DNA of 36,537 bases from a virus, in IMG/VR virus record IMGVR_UViG_3300042453_002324, positions 1 to 36,537 of that record, one strand, 5' to 3'. Below, in pieces: positions 1 to 7,887 of the stretch; positions within the stretch are counted from its first letter, which is position 1, and every line of letters begins with the position of its first letter. The position numbers were made by a program, and so were the translations under genes. A model generated the notes under the pieces. It had not been told where the DNA came from. It was given only the letters and a program-made list of their open reading frames with translations, and searched no databases.

Positions 1-31
1 GGGCATTCTAAGGCTGGATGAAGCCGGGTGA

Positions 32-45
32 TTGACGTATGTCAA
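32..45. other. Short hairpin at the end of the leftward operon
   Basis: TTGAC and GTCAA form a perfect 5-bp inverted repeat around a 4-base loop, and the right arm overlaps the TGA stop of the last minus-strand gene. Flanking CCGG sequences could extend the pairing with mismatches. There is no T-tract after it in the direction of transcription, so it is at best a weak terminator or mRNA 3'-end structure. The 31 bases to its left hold nothing recognisable. Confidence 0.3.
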
Positions 46-323
46 CCGGCCTCACACTCCGCGAGACACGCCGCGTAGCCTGCCAGATCGACCGGCGTGT
101 CGCTGCTCTTGGCTGTGCCTTGATGTCGGGCCAGCTTGTCAAGGATCATGATCTGCGCCCAGTCGGCCTCGGTGAGCGGCGCCCGCAGCTTGTCTGCGAA
201 GATCGCGTTCACGGCCGCCACTGTCTTGGCGAAGTGCTCGCGGCACGGGCCGTATGTTTTCCGGCGAGCTCCGATCGTCGCCTTCGCAGTCTCGAGTAGC
301 TGCTCCGCAGCGTTGTCAACCAT
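42..323 (-). CDS. Small MazG-like / DUF6378-like phage protein
   Basis: This is a 93-residue protein, mostly helical. The pattern 'RRKTYGPCREHFAKT', then a charged region, then 'IMILDKLAR', and finally 'DLAGYAACLAE' matches small phage proteins of the DUF6378 type, which resemble a MazG-like all-helical nucleotide-pyrophosphohydrolase fold. The biochemical role is not established for the family. The start at 323 is chosen because AGGAGG lies six bases before the ATG. The same frame stays open upstream to a GTG at 466 that overlaps the stop of the metallophosphoesterase gene, so a 141-residue form is possible. The upstream part does not look like this family. Last gene of the leftward operon. 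Confidence 0.6.
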   Translation of the reverse strand: MVDNAAEQLLETAKATIGARRKTYGPCREHFAKTVAAVNAIFADKLRAPLTEADWAQIMILDKLARHQGTAKSSDTPVDLAGYAACLAECEAG

Positions 324-463
324 GCGTGTCCTCCTGATCTCTTGAACGGCCAGCAATAGCCACGATGCTAGTGATCCGCTTGTACCAGTCCACCAGCACC
401 CAGAAAATTTCCTTGCGGCGTATTCCGCCTGCTGCAGATCGTCGTCTGTGAGACGGTAGCCCG

Positions 464-1489
464 TCACGACGTTCGCACCCGGCCGGAAGCGATGCGGAAG
501 TTTTCGACGTTGAACTCGCCGGCCTCGTTGACCTGGACCACGGCCGCCCCGTGGTTCCACTTGTTGAGCGGAGCGTAGGCGGGCCGCAAGTCGCACAGGC
601 AGCCCGTCGAGAAGCAGACCGTCTCGGCCCCCATCATGTCGGGCTCACTGTGAATGCTCGTCCTGTGACCGTGTCCCTCGAGCACCGTGTGATGGAGACG
701 CATATAGGCCCCCCTCGCTTGATTGACGGGCGAGCTGATGCCGTTGCCTTTCTCGTGGCCGTGGAGGATCGGGAGCCCGCCGGCCATCACGATCCGCTTC
801 TCGGCCACCAAGTCGATCCCGAGCTCGTTGAGGGCAAGCCAGTTGTCGAGGCCCATGATCGGCGACGTCGACAACTCCGGGGCGTGCTGCCAGAGCCACT
901 TCTCCCACCGCTCCTCGTGGTTGCCGGCCTTCGCCACGATCTTGATGTCGGGGAACTCGCCACGCAGCCAGCGGAGGAGCTGCTGGACCTGCTCGAGCTC
1001 GGCCAGGAAGTTCCGGTGCTTGGGATTCTTCTCGTGGCGGCTGATGGAATAGAAATCCGCGAAGTCACCGTTCAAGAGCAACGCGTCGATCTTGTGTTCG
1101 TGCAGGTGATCGACCGCGGCCCGGAGGGCGACGTCGTCGTGGTAGGGGCAGTGGATGTCGGACAGGATGCCGATCTTCCCAACTGTGGCCAGGTCGTAGA
1201 CCGTCCACGGCACGGCCTGGCTCTTCGGCATCTCCACGCCCTGGCCAGGTGCTCGAGCTGCTCGACGAACGCCGCGGTCTTGAAGGGCGCGATGCTTATC
1301 ACCCTTCTGACCAAACATCATCCGCACCCGAGACCGGGCAGCGTCGAGCGTAATCGCACCGTTACTCTGCTCGACCAGCTTCCTGGCAATCGACCGTGCC
1401 GGGTGGTCGGGGAATCGTTTGATCAGGTCGAGGGCCAGCTCGCTGATCGCGTCAAGGCTGTCTCGGCTTTTTCGTTCTGCTGCTGGCAC
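464..1489 (-). CDS. Calcineurin-like metallophosphoesterase
   Basis: This 341-residue protein carries the metallophosphoesterase signature in order: D-x-H at 111-113 (ILSDIHCPYH), G-D-x-x-D at 141-145 (NGDFADFY), GNHE at 189-192, then HGHEKG and GHGHR near the C-terminus. These residues bind two metal ions in the family. The first 60 residues form a helical domain (SIARKLVEQ...ARSRVRMMFG) also seen in phage phosphoesterases that process nucleic-acid or nucleotide ends. The substrate is unknown. It starts with GTG, with GGAGG seven bases upstream, and overlaps the preceding 63-residue gene by 38 bases. Residues 65-85 are Arg-rich and less typical, so a local compensated frameshift cannot be excluded. 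Confidence 0.85.
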   Translation of the reverse strand: MPAAERKSRDSLDAISELALDLIKRFPDHPARSIARKLVEQSNGAITLDAARSRVRMMFGQKGDKHRALQDRGVRRAARAPGQGVEMPKSQAVPWTVYDLATVGKIGILSDIHCPYHDDVALRAAVDHLHEHKIDALLLNGDFADFYSISRHEKNPKHRNFLAELEQVQQLLRWLRGEFPDIKIVAKAGNHEERWEKWLWQHAPELSTSPIMGLDNWLALNELGIDLVAEKRIVMAGGLPILHGHEKGNGISSPVNQARGAYMRLHHTVLEGHGHRTSIHSEPDMMGAETVCFSTGCLCDLRPAYAPLNKWNHGAAVVQVNEAGEFNVENFRIASGRVRTS

Positions 1490-1643
1490 GCTCCGCCCTC
1501 CGTGGTTTCGTTTCCGCCGGTCTCTTCAGATAGACGTCGCCGTTTTCGTCCGGGCTTAGGCAGCCCTCGACCTGGTCGTCGTCTGGCTGGCCGTAGCCGT
1601 CTGGGCTGCCGGTCCAGAATCGCTTCGCTGGTTTCTTCGCCAT
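1452..1643 (-). CDS. Small hypothetical protein
   Basis: This 63-residue protein is basic at both ends (MAKKPAKRFW; RTKKPRQP), with an acidic middle containing DDDQVEG and DENGDVY. No family is recognised. It has a strong ribosome site, GGAGG five bases before the ATG. It follows the tail-accessory gene by a 12-base gap and overlaps the phosphoesterase by 38 bases. The high charge and lack of hydrophobic stretches suggest a small, possibly disordered, cytosolic protein. Confidence 0.6.
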   Translation of the reverse strand: MAKKPAKRFWTGSPDGYGQPDDDQVEGCLSPDENGDVYLKRPAETKPRRAERASSRTKKPRQP

Positions 1644-1655
1644 CGTCGCCTCCGG

Positions 1656-1976
1656 CTAGATGGTGGCATCAACAAAGCCCTGTAGAGCGGTCCGCGTGAC
1701 GCTGCCCGGCGCCACCCAAGTAAGGCACCAGCCAAACGTGCCGACGCCTAGCGTGGCGGTCTGGGCACTGGAAAGCGCGACGTTGATCTTCCCGGCCGCA
1801 GCGTCCGGGATCGTGGTCGTGAACGTTGCCAGCGTGGCGCCCGTCACTGTCGAGGTGACGATCGCCGACGCTGTGTAGCCGGTCAGCGAGATGTCAAAGT
1901 CGAGCAGGCTGGAGAACGAGTCGCCAGCCCGCCAGCGGAGTTGCATCGGGCCGGGGAGTTGGTCATACGTTGCCAT
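1656..1976 (-). CDS. BppU-N-like tail/baseplate accessory protein
   Basis: This is a 106-residue beta-rich protein without a signal peptide. The pattern 'MQLRWRAGDSFSSLLDFDISLTG' then alternating T/V strands, then 'GWCLTWVAPG' resembles the small immunoglobulin-like N-terminal domains (BppU type) found near tail-fibre genes. It is paralogous in layout to the 132-residue protein at 6951-7349: both have 'F..GD....L.F', 'LTGYT', 'A.T.A.L....F.W.....', at similar positions. It overlaps the 62-residue gene upstream. The likely role is attachment or assembly of tail fibres at the tail tip; this is inferred from fold resemblance and position. Confidence 0.6.
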   Translation of the reverse strand: MATYDQLPGPMQLRWRAGDSFSSLLDFDISLTGYTASAIVTSTVTGATLATFTTTIPDAAAGKINVALSSAQTATLGVGTFGWCLTWVAPGSVTRTALQGFVDATI

Positions 1977-2151
1977 TGGCTATCTCCTGGTTGTTTACCC
2001 ACGTCCCCGTCGACTCGTCGAGCGTCCAGCCTTCGCCGGGGCATGCCGGGTAGGGCGACTGATTCATGCCGATCACTGCTCCGCTCTCGTCTCGCACCTC
2101 CCACGTGTGCAGTCCGTCGATCATGCCGATGTAAGTAGTGTTCACGCTCAT
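1963..2151 (-). CDS. Small tail-region protein
   Basis: This 62-residue protein begins at an ATG that overlaps the TGA stop of the collagen-like fibre gene (ATGA). It reads as a short beta-rich domain with many aromatic and acidic residues (HTWEVRDESGAVIG, GWTLDESTGTWVNN). Similar small Trp-rich proteins accompany phage tail-fibre genes, possibly as fibre chaperones or caps. No named family is recognised. A longer open frame upstream to 2589 is rejected because it lies inside the fibre gene and has atypical composition. Confidence 0.65.
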   Translation of the reverse strand: MSVNTTYIGMIDGLHTWEVRDESGAVIGMNQSPYPACPGEGWTLDESTGTWVNNQEIANGNV

Positions 2152-3707
2152 GAAAGCCTCGCGAACGGAATGATTCCGGCGGCGGACACAGAGGTAAAGC
2201 TGGTCGGCAGGTCTGACTGACTTGTGCGCTGGCCTGATCCTCTCGGCAACAATACCATCGCAAAACCCGAGCTGTTGGCCTGACCGACAATTTGCGGCAT
2301 CGTTGTTCCAACACAGAGCACGCCAAATGCGTAACGCAAACCGGCAGTTAATGTATATGTGCTGGGCAGGCCACCACCCGTAGATAACGATCGCGTGTAC
2401 GCCGTATTGGTTGCGGTGAATAATGTGGTGTCGTTGGCGATGGCCGCCACGAGCGTCCCAGTCGTCACGGCGTCGTCGTAGGTGTAAAGGCCCATGCGTG
2501 CCAGTGTTAAACCAGACGCCGCCGTGGTGCCGCCCGCGTGCATAGTTATTTGCGAAATTGTGCGAGTCACCAGCGGCGTGAAAAAGCACATCGCCATACT
2601 GCCACTGGTCAACGCAGGCTGACTGAACGCGAACAATCTTGGCAGCGTGTCAATCGCCGTGGCCTGCATGCCGAACAGATTGAGCAGATCAGCCTGAACC
2701 ACTGCGCCAATGTTGGCGGGCGTAATAACATCAGAGCCGCCCGCGAAGTGCGTGCTGGCATGCGTGGTGGGCGTGCGCGAGTTAGACAATCGCGAGTCAT
2801 TGCCGACTGTTACCGTCGCGCTTGTTGAACCCACCGGAATGCGCGCGAACGGAATCGTACCCTCGCCCAGATCACTCGCCGATCCGCTCGTCGCCACCGT
2901 GGCAAGCCCAGACACCTGCCCGGCTGTATGGGTGTGAGATGCCGCTGCGTAGCTCCCTGCTGCCTGCTTCGCGTCCAAGGCTGTCTGGAGCCCTGTCACG
3001 TCTGCGACGGCGTGATAATGCGTCGCAGGCGTCCGTGCGTCTGACAGCCTGCTATCGCCAGTCAGCACGACATTGGCTGAGAGCCTCGCATCAGCAAGCG
3101 TGCCGCTGGTCAGATCGGACGCTGATGTCGTCGCGGATGCAGCACTGCCAGCCGGCCCCTGTGCCCCTGTCGCTCCCGCAACGCCCTGCGGCCCTTGCGC
3201 GCCCGCCGGTCCCGCTGGGCCAGCGTCGCCCTGGTCGCCTTTCGCCCCGGCGGCTCCGGTCGCACCAGTGGCACCTGTGGCTCCCACAACACCTGCCGGC
3301 CCTTGGATGCCTTGCGCTCCCGTGGCACCAGCAACGCCTGCCGGCCCTTGCGGCCCAACGTCTCCCGTGTCGCCCTTGTCGCCCTTGGCTCCAGCTGCAC
3401 CGGCAACGCCTTGAATGCCTTGCGGTCCTTGTGCCCCAGTGGCCCCAGCAGGCAGCACCAGGTTGAGCACCTGAGCCGGAGCCGTCCCGGTGATCGTCGC
3501 AGCGGCCGAGCTGCCGCCAGTCACGGTGCCGACCGTCAATGTGTTCGCTGGCCCTACGGCGCCAGTGCTGCCCGTTGGGCCAGCCGCACCAACAGGCCCC
3601 ACGCCACCGCCCGCAGACACGGTCGAGCTCGAGCTCGTCACCGAGGCCGACACGGTCGAGCCAGCGACGGTGGCTGTGATTGGCTGTGAGGTAGTTGTAA
3701 CATTCAT
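2148..3707 (-). CDS. Collagen-like tail fibre protein
   Basis: This is a 519-residue fibre. Residues 1-35 are a Ser/Thr/Val-rich head. Residues 36-190 are largely Gly-x-y collagen-type triplets (GPVGAAGPTGSTG, GAQGPQGIQGVAG), interrupted once by a non-collagen segment around NTLTVGTVTGG. Then come His-containing fibre repeats (DSRLSDARTPATHYH, SHTHTAGQVSG), common in phage fibres, and a globular C-terminal domain rich in Gly, Thr and aromatics that is presumably the receptor-binding tip. The non-collagen insert is closely related to two copies in the 923-residue fibre at 4183-6954. A trimeric structural role on the virion tail is inferred from the family. Confidence 0.85.
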   Translation of the reverse strand: MNVTTTSQPITATVAGSTVSASVTSSSSTVSAGGGVGPVGAAGPTGSTGAVGPANTLTVGTVTGGSSAAATITGTAPAQVLNLVLPAGATGAQGPQGIQGVAGAAGAKGDKGDTGDVGPQGPAGVAGATGAQGIQGPAGVVGATGATGATGAAGAKGDQGDAGPAGPAGAQGPQGVAGATGAQGPAGSAASATTSASDLTSGTLADARLSANVVLTGDSRLSDARTPATHYHAVADVTGLQTALDAKQAAGSYAAASHTHTAGQVSGLATVATSGSASDLGEGTIPFARIPVGSTSATVTVGNDSRLSNSRTPTTHASTHFAGGSDVITPANIGAVVQADLLNLFGMQATAIDTLPRLFAFSQPALTSGSMAMCFFTPLVTRTISQITMHAGGTTAASGLTLARMGLYTYDDAVTTGTLVAAIANDTTLFTATNTAYTRSLSTGGGLPSTYTLTAGLRYAFGVLCVGTTMPQIVGQANSSGFAMVLLPRGSGQRTSQSDLPTSFTSVSAAGIIPFARLS

Positions 3708-3708
3708 T

Positions 3709-3834
3709 TTAAAAGACTGCTGTTATCACTCGCCCAATCGCCCACCGCATCGCTGCCTGCCCCGCGCGAGCAGAGAGCAGCAGCGCGGACGCTGCGGCGG
3801 TCAGGAGAGCGGCGAGGAAGATGGAGTCACGCAC
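3709..3834 (-). CDS. Tiny single-helix membrane protein
   Basis: This 41-residue protein starts at a GTG whose codon overlaps the end of the upstream gene by eight bases. Residues 5-20 (IFLAALLTAAASALLL) form one hydrophobic helix, followed by a basic C-terminal tail (MRWAIGRV). Its function is unknown. It could be a virion or lysis accessory peptide, or simply a small inner-membrane protein. An ATG start at 4002 is also open but would duplicate most of the upstream gene in another frame, so it was not used. The fibre gene follows after one base. Confidence 0.5.
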   Translation of the reverse strand: MRDSIFLAALLTAAASALLLSARAGQAAMRWAIGRVITAVF

Positions 3835-4180
3835 CGGGCACCTCGACCCACGACAGCGTTGCTTCGTCCCAGTAGTGGTTGCCTTCCGGCATCGGCGTTG
3901 GTGCTTGCCAATCATGGCTGGCGTCAAGCGTCCACGATGGAAAAGGCTGCGGCGAGACGAACACGTCATCCTCGGCGTTATAGCGGTAACCGATTCCGGC
4001 AAACTGTTTGCGGATGCTGTCGCTGTAGCTCGTCTGTACCCAGCGACCGCCGAGCAGCGACTCGCAGAACGCGATGCCCTTGGCCTCGCTCTCTACGCCG
4101 TTGTCGAGGAGTTCGTCGTTGTTGACAACGATTACTTGCGTGACGATGTTGTTTTCATCAAGTTGTGCAAAGTGCGCCAT
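3827..4180 (-). CDS. Conserved phage structural protein (cyanophage-type, tail-fibre associated)
   Basis: This 117-residue protein opens with 'MAHFAQLDENNIVTQVIVV', a hallmark of a small structural protein widespread in marine and cyanophage genomes. It continues with the typical 'AFCESLLGGRWVQTSY' and 'PFPSWTLDASHDWQAPTPMP' blocks. The family is usually found among tail-fibre or neck genes; its exact role is unknown. Here it sits directly between two fibre genes, two bases after the end of the large one. The full family length appears present. Spread of this gene between unrelated phages is common, so its presence does not itself identify the host. Confidence 0.8.
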   Translation of the reverse strand: MAHFAQLDENNIVTQVIVVNNDELLDNGVESEAKGIAFCESLLGGRWVQTSYSDSIRKQFAGIGYRYNAEDDVFVSPQPFPSWTLDASHDWQAPTPMPEGNHYWDEATLSWVEVPGA

Positions 4181-4182
4181 GA

Positions 4183-6954
4183 TTAGAACGTGATGCTCCC
4201 GCTGCCTGTGAACTTGTAGAAGTTGTATCCACCGCTCTGCGTGACGGTCGGCGAGCCGGTGGTCGATGCGGCAGTGGCAGTAGTCCGAATTATCACAACG
4301 CCAGAGCCGCCGCCTACTCTCCAGTAGGGATCAGTGAAGCCGCCACCTCCGCCACCTGAGTTTTGGGCGCCTCCGGTTGCAGGAGCATAGTCAACGCCTC
4401 CAGACGGCCCGCCTCCACCCCAACCATAGCCGCCGCCGCCGAGGCCGCCGGTAGCAACGTTGTTCAAGGTAACCAACACGCCATCAGGATCACCGCTGGA
4501 GTAGTCCATGTAGCGATAAAAATTCATGCCGGAGCCACCGCCGCCTCCAGCGTAGTAATTCCCGTCAAGCCACTGAAGACCGTTGCCTCCGTTGCCGCCC
4601 CCGAAAGCGCCTACCCCCGGCAAGTCGTATGCTGCCTGCCCAGCCGCACCAGCGCCACCGCCGCCCCCACCGCCGCCAACATCGCCGTCATTTTGACCGC
4701 CGTTTCCGCCAGCATTGCCCTGACCAGATGTTCCGCTGCTTCCGGCCGCTTGCGTTGCGCTACTGCTATACGCAGCCGCGCCACCGCCGCCTGACCCACC
4801 GGTTGCTGAAGCGCCGTACGGACCCGCGCCGCCGCCGCCACCGGTCGCAGAGGCGATATCTCCAAAACTAGAGGTACTCCCGGAATACTGAGAGCCATAT
4901 CTGTTGGCATCGGTGCCGCCGGGGCCACCAGCGCCTACAACGACTGCATAAGAGGCTCCGGGCGTCACCGTGACGGCGCTGCTCGCCAGATAACCACCCG
5001 CACCGCCGCCACCGCCCCGATAAACACCGCCGCCGCCGCCGCCAGCCACAACGAGGTAGGAGACTGAGACGCCGCCAGACGGCGTAACCGCGCTACTCGC
5101 CGCTGAATACGCACCAGTGCCCACGCCGTTCACGGCAGCAACGCGGAACGTGTACGCCGTGCCATTTGTCAGGCCCGTCACGGTCGCACTCGTCGCGGTC
5201 GATGTGCCGTCCGAGAACGTAGTCCACGTTGAGCCGCTGTTGCTGCTGTATTGCAAGACGTAATCAGTGATCGGAGCCTGTGCGATCACACCAGTGGGAG
5301 CCGTCCATGACAACAGTGCCTGACCATTTCCGGCCGTGGCTGTGACGCTGGTCGGCGCGGGCGGCAGGAACAAGTCCCAGCGTGAGTCGGAGCCACCGCC
5401 GCCTGAGCTACCCCCTGGCGCACCTTCTTGGTATCCCCACGCGCCGGGCAGGTTGTCGGCGTTGTAGCCACGCACGCGAAAAAACTGATTCCCTACGGTG
5501 CCGCTAAATCCGATTGAGGTGCCGGACACGTTGCCGCTAATGGTCGAATATGTTGACCCACCGCTGGCAACGTACTGGACCTCGTAATACGTCGCCACGC
5601 CGCCCGGGCTAGGATTCCAGCTAACAGTCACTCCGCCGTAAACGATCCCGCTCGGCGCGCCTGGCGCAGCCGCTGGGTCGTAGCTGCTGCTACGAGCAAG
5701 CACGCCGTCCGTGATCGTCAGCCCGCTGCCAACCTTAACGCCACCAAGAACGCTGCTGGTGGCGGTCGGCAACGTGTAGGAACTGCCGCCACCGCTGGGA
5801 GTCGCCGCAGCCCACGCAGTGCCGTTCCACGTAGGCACCTGGCCCGTGGTTGCAGACGACTGCGTCAGGTTCGCCAGCGAGTGCGTGTGGCTTGTCGCGG
5901 CCTTGCCGTCCAGTGCGGTCTGCGTGGCAGTGCTGATCGGCTTTGCCGTGTCTGCCGTGTTGTCCACGCTGCCTAGGCCCACGTCAGCCTTGGCGAGCGT
6001 CACCGTGCCCGTGCGACCCGCAACGCTCTGAACTGGAGACGCCGCTGCCGCGCGAGTGTTGGTGTAGTACAGATTCGTGCTGCCCTCGGTGACGGAGTCC
6101 GTCGAGCCGGGCGAGGGCGAGATTTCGATGAACGTCGAGCCGCTCCAACGGTAAATCTTGTTGACGTTCGTGCCAGTGGACACAACGTAAATCTTGCCAA
6201 CGTCGCCGGTGCTTGGCAGCGTGCCGCCAACGTCCACCACGTCGTCGACAAACGACGGGAGCGCGGAACTGGGTACGAGCCCATTTACCAGCGTGGCGTA
6301 AGTGCCCGCCGCCTGCTTGCCGTCCAAGGCAGTCTGTAGCCCCGTGACGTCGCTTACGGCGTGCGTGTGGGCAGACGGAGCGAAGGTCGAGGGGATGCCA
6401 GAGAGGGCAGAGTATGTGATCGACCCAACGGCGTGGACGTGGTCCGCACGAGCTGCTGACAGTGCCGTCCCTGCGCTCGCAACGCCAAGCGGCTGCGGAG
6501 TCTCGTCGGCAAGATTCGCCGCTGGTCCTGTCGCGCCCGCCGGGCCTTGCGCTCCGGTGTCGCCCTTCTGCAGGACCAGGTTCAGCGTCTGGTTGGGTGC
6601 CGTCCCCGTGATCGTCGCGGCAGCGGTGCCGCTGGTCACGGTGCCGATGGAAAGGCTGTTCGCCGGGCCGGCTGGCCCCTGGCTTCCGGTGTCGCCCTTG
6701 CTGCCAGTGGCGCCAGTGCTACCGACAGGCAGCACCAGGTTCAGCGTCTGCGACGGGGCCGTGCCCGTGATGGTGGCCGCGGCTGTGCCGCTGGTGACTG
6801 TGCCGATCGTCAGCGTGTTCGCTGGTCCGGTGGCGCCCTGCACGCCTTGAGGGCCGGTGGCCCCGGCTGGAGAGACGGTGACGGCCACAGTGTCGCCATT
6901 GGTGGCAACAATAGACGGGCCAGACTGGCCCGCGACGGTAACGATTACACTCAC
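4183..6954 (-). CDS. Large tail fibre / receptor-binding protein with collagen, FN3 and Gly-rich domains
   Basis: This 923-residue protein starts at a GTG overlapping the stop of the upstream gene (GTGA). Its order is an Ig-like head, collagen triplets alternating with two copies of a ~30-residue module (GTVTSGTAAATITGTAP), His-rich fibre repeats (SHTHAVSDVTGLQ, SHTHSLANL), a fibronectin III domain near 420-510, a second one near 530-625, then a strongly Gly-rich C-terminal domain of about 290 residues beginning SYLVVAGGGGGG. Gly-rich C-terminal domains of this type form receptor-binding sandwiches in several phages. It likely forms the main host-recognition fibre and is translationally coupled to the BppU-like protein before it. 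Confidence 0.85.
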   Translation of the reverse strand: MSVIVTVAGQSGPSIVATNGDTVAVTVSPAGATGPQGVQGATGPANTLTIGTVTSGTAAATITGTAPSQTLNLVLPVGSTGATGSKGDTGSQGPAGPANSLSIGTVTSGTAAATITGTAPNQTLNLVLQKGDTGAQGPAGATGPAANLADETPQPLGVASAGTALSAARADHVHAVGSITYSALSGIPSTFAPSAHTHAVSDVTGLQTALDGKQAAGTYATLVNGLVPSSALPSFVDDVVDVGGTLPSTGDVGKIYVVSTGTNVNKIYRWSGSTFIEISPSPGSTDSVTEGSTNLYYTNTRAAAASPVQSVAGRTGTVTLAKADVGLGSVDNTADTAKPISTATQTALDGKAATSHTHSLANLTQSSATTGQVPTWNGTAWAAATPSGGGSSYTLPTATSSVLGGVKVGSGLTITDGVLARSSSYDPAAAPGAPSGIVYGGVTVSWNPSPGGVATYYEVQYVASGGSTYSTISGNVSGTSIGFSGTVGNQFFRVRGYNADNLPGAWGYQEGAPGGSSGGGGSDSRWDLFLPPAPTSVTATAGNGQALLSWTAPTGVIAQAPITDYVLQYSSNSGSTWTTFSDGTSTATSATVTGLTNGTAYTFRVAAVNGVGTGAYSAASSAVTPSGGVSVSYLVVAGGGGGGVYRGGGGGAGGYLASSAVTVTPGASYAVVVGAGGPGGTDANRYGSQYSGSTSSFGDIASATGGGGGAGPYGASATGGSGGGGAAAYSSSATQAAGSSGTSGQGNAGGNGGQNDGDVGGGGGGGGAGAAGQAAYDLPGVGAFGGGNGGNGLQWLDGNYYAGGGGGSGMNFYRYMDYSSGDPDGVLVTLNNVATGGLGGGGYGWGGGGPSGGVDYAPATGGAQNSGGGGGGFTDPYWRVGGGSGVVIIRTTATAASTTGSPTVTQSGGYNFYKFTGSGSITF

Positions 6955-7349
6955 GGTGCCCTCGCTGTGAACGAGCCGGAAAGTACGGTCAGCGTGTACC
7001 CCGTGGCATCAGTCCATCGGAAGTACCAGCGGTATCCTGTGGCTGGGCTGAGCGCCGCCGTCTGTGTCTCTGTCAGCGAGATGGCCACAAGTCCGCCCGA
7101 GAGCGACGTGGCCGTGATTGCAAACGTGGCGGCCGTGGCTCCGATCGTGTACGCCCCTTGGCCCATTGAGCCGTCCGGGTTGGCAAACACGGGCGTGAAC
7201 ACCTTCGCCTCGAGCGTGTAGCCAGTCAGGTTGGTGGCAGTAGAAGACGACCCGGAGCCTGTCGAGAACGCCAAGGCGACGTTGAGCTCGTCGCCCTTCA
7301 CGAACTCAATCGACATATCGGCCGGGGTCTGGACGAACGCTGTGGCCAC
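6951..7349 (-). CDS. BppU-N-like baseplate/tail-fibre adaptor protein
   Basis: This 132-residue beta-rich protein carries 'MSIEFVKGDELNVALAF', 'NLTGYTLEAKVF', 'GLVAISLTETQTAAL' and 'GYRWYFRWTDATG', the pattern of small baseplate upper-protein N-terminal domains that plug fibres into the tail tip. A paralogue of 106 residues lies at 1656-1976, after the second fibre gene, so each fibre may have its own adaptor. Its stop overlaps the GTG start of the large fibre. Function is inferred from fold and position. Confidence 0.65.
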   Translation of the reverse strand: MATAFVQTPADMSIEFVKGDELNVALAFSTGSGSSSTATNLTGYTLEAKVFTPVFANPDGSMGQGAYTIGATAATFAITATSLSGGLVAISLTETQTAALSPATGYRWYFRWTDATGYTLTVLSGSFTARAP

Positions 7350-7407
7350 GCCTGCCTCCGCGGTGGGTTAGGCTTTGAATTGTGGCTGTGGCAGTTGATC
7401 GTTGAAG

Positions 7408-7887
7408 TCAGGTTCCCGCTGCGGCTACGGCTTTCCTGGCGTTGCTGATCGCCCGCCGCACGAGCATCCTGCCCGCCACGCCGAGGAACGGCAGGCCGCG
7501 AGCCTCGGCCTGCTCGCGCAGCCAGCCGACGATTGTGTCGAGATTGGCCTCGCACCACTCGACGCCCTGGCGGTCCATCTCGGCGGCTCTGGCGTTGCAG
7601 GAGCAGTCCGGCGTGGCGGTGATGCCGACCTTGGCGAGGATCTTTTTTAGCTCGGTGCCGGGTCCGTGGGGCACACCAAACGCAACCGCTGGCGATGGAA
7701 GTGAATCTGCATTGATTACATGTCCATCGTACGACAGGTCCGCCAGCGTCGGCACCTCAGAAGGCTTCTGCGCATTGTCCTGCGGCATAACGATCACGCA
7801 ATGCCTGAGAAGCCCATTGACAGCACTCTTGTGTCCGCAACGAACGCAGAGGCCGTTATCGCCAAAATCGCACAGCGTCTCTGTCAT
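7408..7887 (-). CDS. Conserved phage tail-region protein, Cys-containing
   Basis: This 159-residue protein starts at an ATG overlapping the TGA of the upstream gene (ATGA). That coupling, and the 126-base overlap a longer start would need, decide the start. It begins with a short zinc-ribbon-like stretch (CDFGDNGLCVRCGH). The C-terminal half is 'GTELKKILAKVGITATPDCSC', then 'AAEMDRQGVEWCEANLD' and 'LPFLGVAGRMLVRRAI', a pattern I know as a conserved hypothetical domain of phage and planctomycete proteins. Four C-terminal-half cysteines plus the N-terminal set may bind metal. Function unknown; it is encoded between tail-tip proteins and fibre genes. Confidence 0.65.
   Translation of the reverse strand: MTETLCDFGDNGLCVRCGHKSAVNGLLRHCVIVMPQDNAQKPSEVPTLADLSYDGHVINADSLPSPAVAFGVPHGPGTELKKILAKVGITATPDCSCNARAAEMDRQGVEWCEANLDTIVGWLREQAEARGLPFLGVAGRMLVRRAISNARKAVAAAGT

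Noticed and set aside
551-1699. A 382-codon plus-strand frame opposite the phosphoesterase
   Set aside because: It is antisense to a well-supported enzyme gene and its composition is unlike a normal protein.
3073-3414. Pro/Ala-rich plus-strand frame
   Set aside because: It is the reverse complement of Gly-x-y collagen codons in the fibre gene.
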